Of a DNA stretch of 23,081 bases, positions 22,911 to 23,081 are shown piece by piece. Within the stretch, counting starts at the first letter, position 1; every line of letters begins with the position of its first letter. The notes under the pieces were generated by a model. That model saw nothing but the letters and a program-made list of their open reading frames with translations, did no database searches and was not told the DNA's origin. Source of the DNA: JBHHZM01 sp046758065 (lineage in GTDB: Bacteria > Pseudomonadota > Alphaproteobacteria > JAAXGF01); NCBI GenBank assembly GCA_046758065.1, contig JBHHZM010000043.1, positions 1-23,081 of the forward strand, in the 5' to 3' direction. The translations under genes were made by a program, and so were the position numbers.

Positions 22911-23081
22911 TCCGCCTCGTTTTCTAGAGCGGTTTCCGGCTGGTAGAAATCAATTTGATGGGTGCAAATCGGTCCAGTCGGCCAAGCGCGCCGCGCCGCG
23001 CGATACCGGCGCATCGGGCAAGCGGTGCAACGCCGCCGAGGGGCCGATTTGCCCCACCGCAGGCCGGGTTCTTTTGCGCGT
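22911..23081. other. Non-coding region after metA with a terminator-like hairpin
   Basis: These 171 bases have no convincing gene. After the short repeat, GCGGTG (23022-23027) can pair with CACCGC (23055-23060), with an inner GGGC/GCCC stem (23041-23044 with 23051-23054). A T-rich TTCTTTT follows at 23069-23075. This could be a weak terminator for metA, but the distance from the stop and the eight bases between stem and T-run make it doubtful. Confidence 0.3.
22921..22932. repeat. 12-base repeat TTTCTAGAGCGG, copy 2
   Basis: Identical to 8030-8041 and located 11 bases past the metA stop. The sequence that follows (TTTCCGG, then GAAATCAATTTGATGG at 22947-22962) is more AT-rich than the surroundings and could be the rest of a small intergenic repeat. 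Confidence 0.45.

Noticed and set aside
1..23081. Mobile elements, CRISPR arrays, tRNA or rRNA genes, defence islands
   Set aside because: No transposase or integrase motif, no regularly spaced repeats, no recognisable structural RNA, and gene content is uniformly housekeeping with even composition.

Overview
The window looks like ordinary chromosomal backbone of a high-GC (about 70%, judged by eye) alphaproteobacterium, probably Rhodospirillales-like. Lineage pointers seen in the sequence are a CpdR-type receiver protein, a perfect CtrA-type box, the argH-lptM-lysA-TIGR02302 (DUF4175) string, the ftsE-ftsX-ydcF-plsC string, DUF2125 and DUF2927 proteins, and a B12-dependent class II ribonucleotide reductase. 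Genes are packed tightly, with many ATGA/GTGA start-stop overlaps and two convergent overlaps. I see no rRNA, tRNA, CRISPR array, transposase or phage gene.

Layout, left to right. (1) 1-1091 (+): the end of etfA, then 3-hydroxybutyryl-CoA dehydrogenase. (2) 1115-2747 (-): a DUF2927 metzincin-like putative exported protease, a possible small Arg-rich ORF with a CtrA-type box upstream, and a TlpA-like thioredoxin. (3) 2769-8036 (+): argH, lptM, lysA and a large TIGR02302/DUF4175 membrane protein, each joined to the next by a 4-base overlap. (4) 8047-9668 (-): cpdR, hypoxanthine phosphoribosyltransferase and an MJ0042 zinc-ribbon membrane protein. (5) 9824-12847 (+): ftsE, ftsX, a YdcF/DUF218 protein and plsC. 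(6) 12772-12944: DnaA-box-like sites, a perfect IHF consensus, an AT-rich patch and a good sigma70 promoter, leading into nrdJ (13023-15350) and a D-cysteine desulfhydrase-like PLP enzyme with no gap between them. (7) 16504-18813: a small secreted PepSY-like protein (+), a ChaC-like gamma-glutamylcyclotransferase (-) and a DUF2125 protein (+). (8) 18785-21739 (-): chorismate mutase, histidinol-phosphate aminotransferase-like hisC and prephenate dehydrogenase, a compact aromatic operon. (9) 21939-22910 (+): metA, divergent from that operon, with an intergenic region that can fold.

Functional themes are amino-acid biosynthesis (Arg, Lys/DAP, Tyr/Phe, Met), the cell envelope and division (LptM, TIGR02302, FtsEX, YdcF, PlsC), nucleotide supply (Hpt, NrdJ) and cell-cycle control (CpdR, a CtrA box, DnaA boxes). 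I found no obvious new multi-gene system. The most interesting items are the DnaA/IHF region before nrdJ, the CtrA box before the protease genes, the chorismate mutase with a degenerate prephenate-dehydratase-like tail, and the foldable metA leader.
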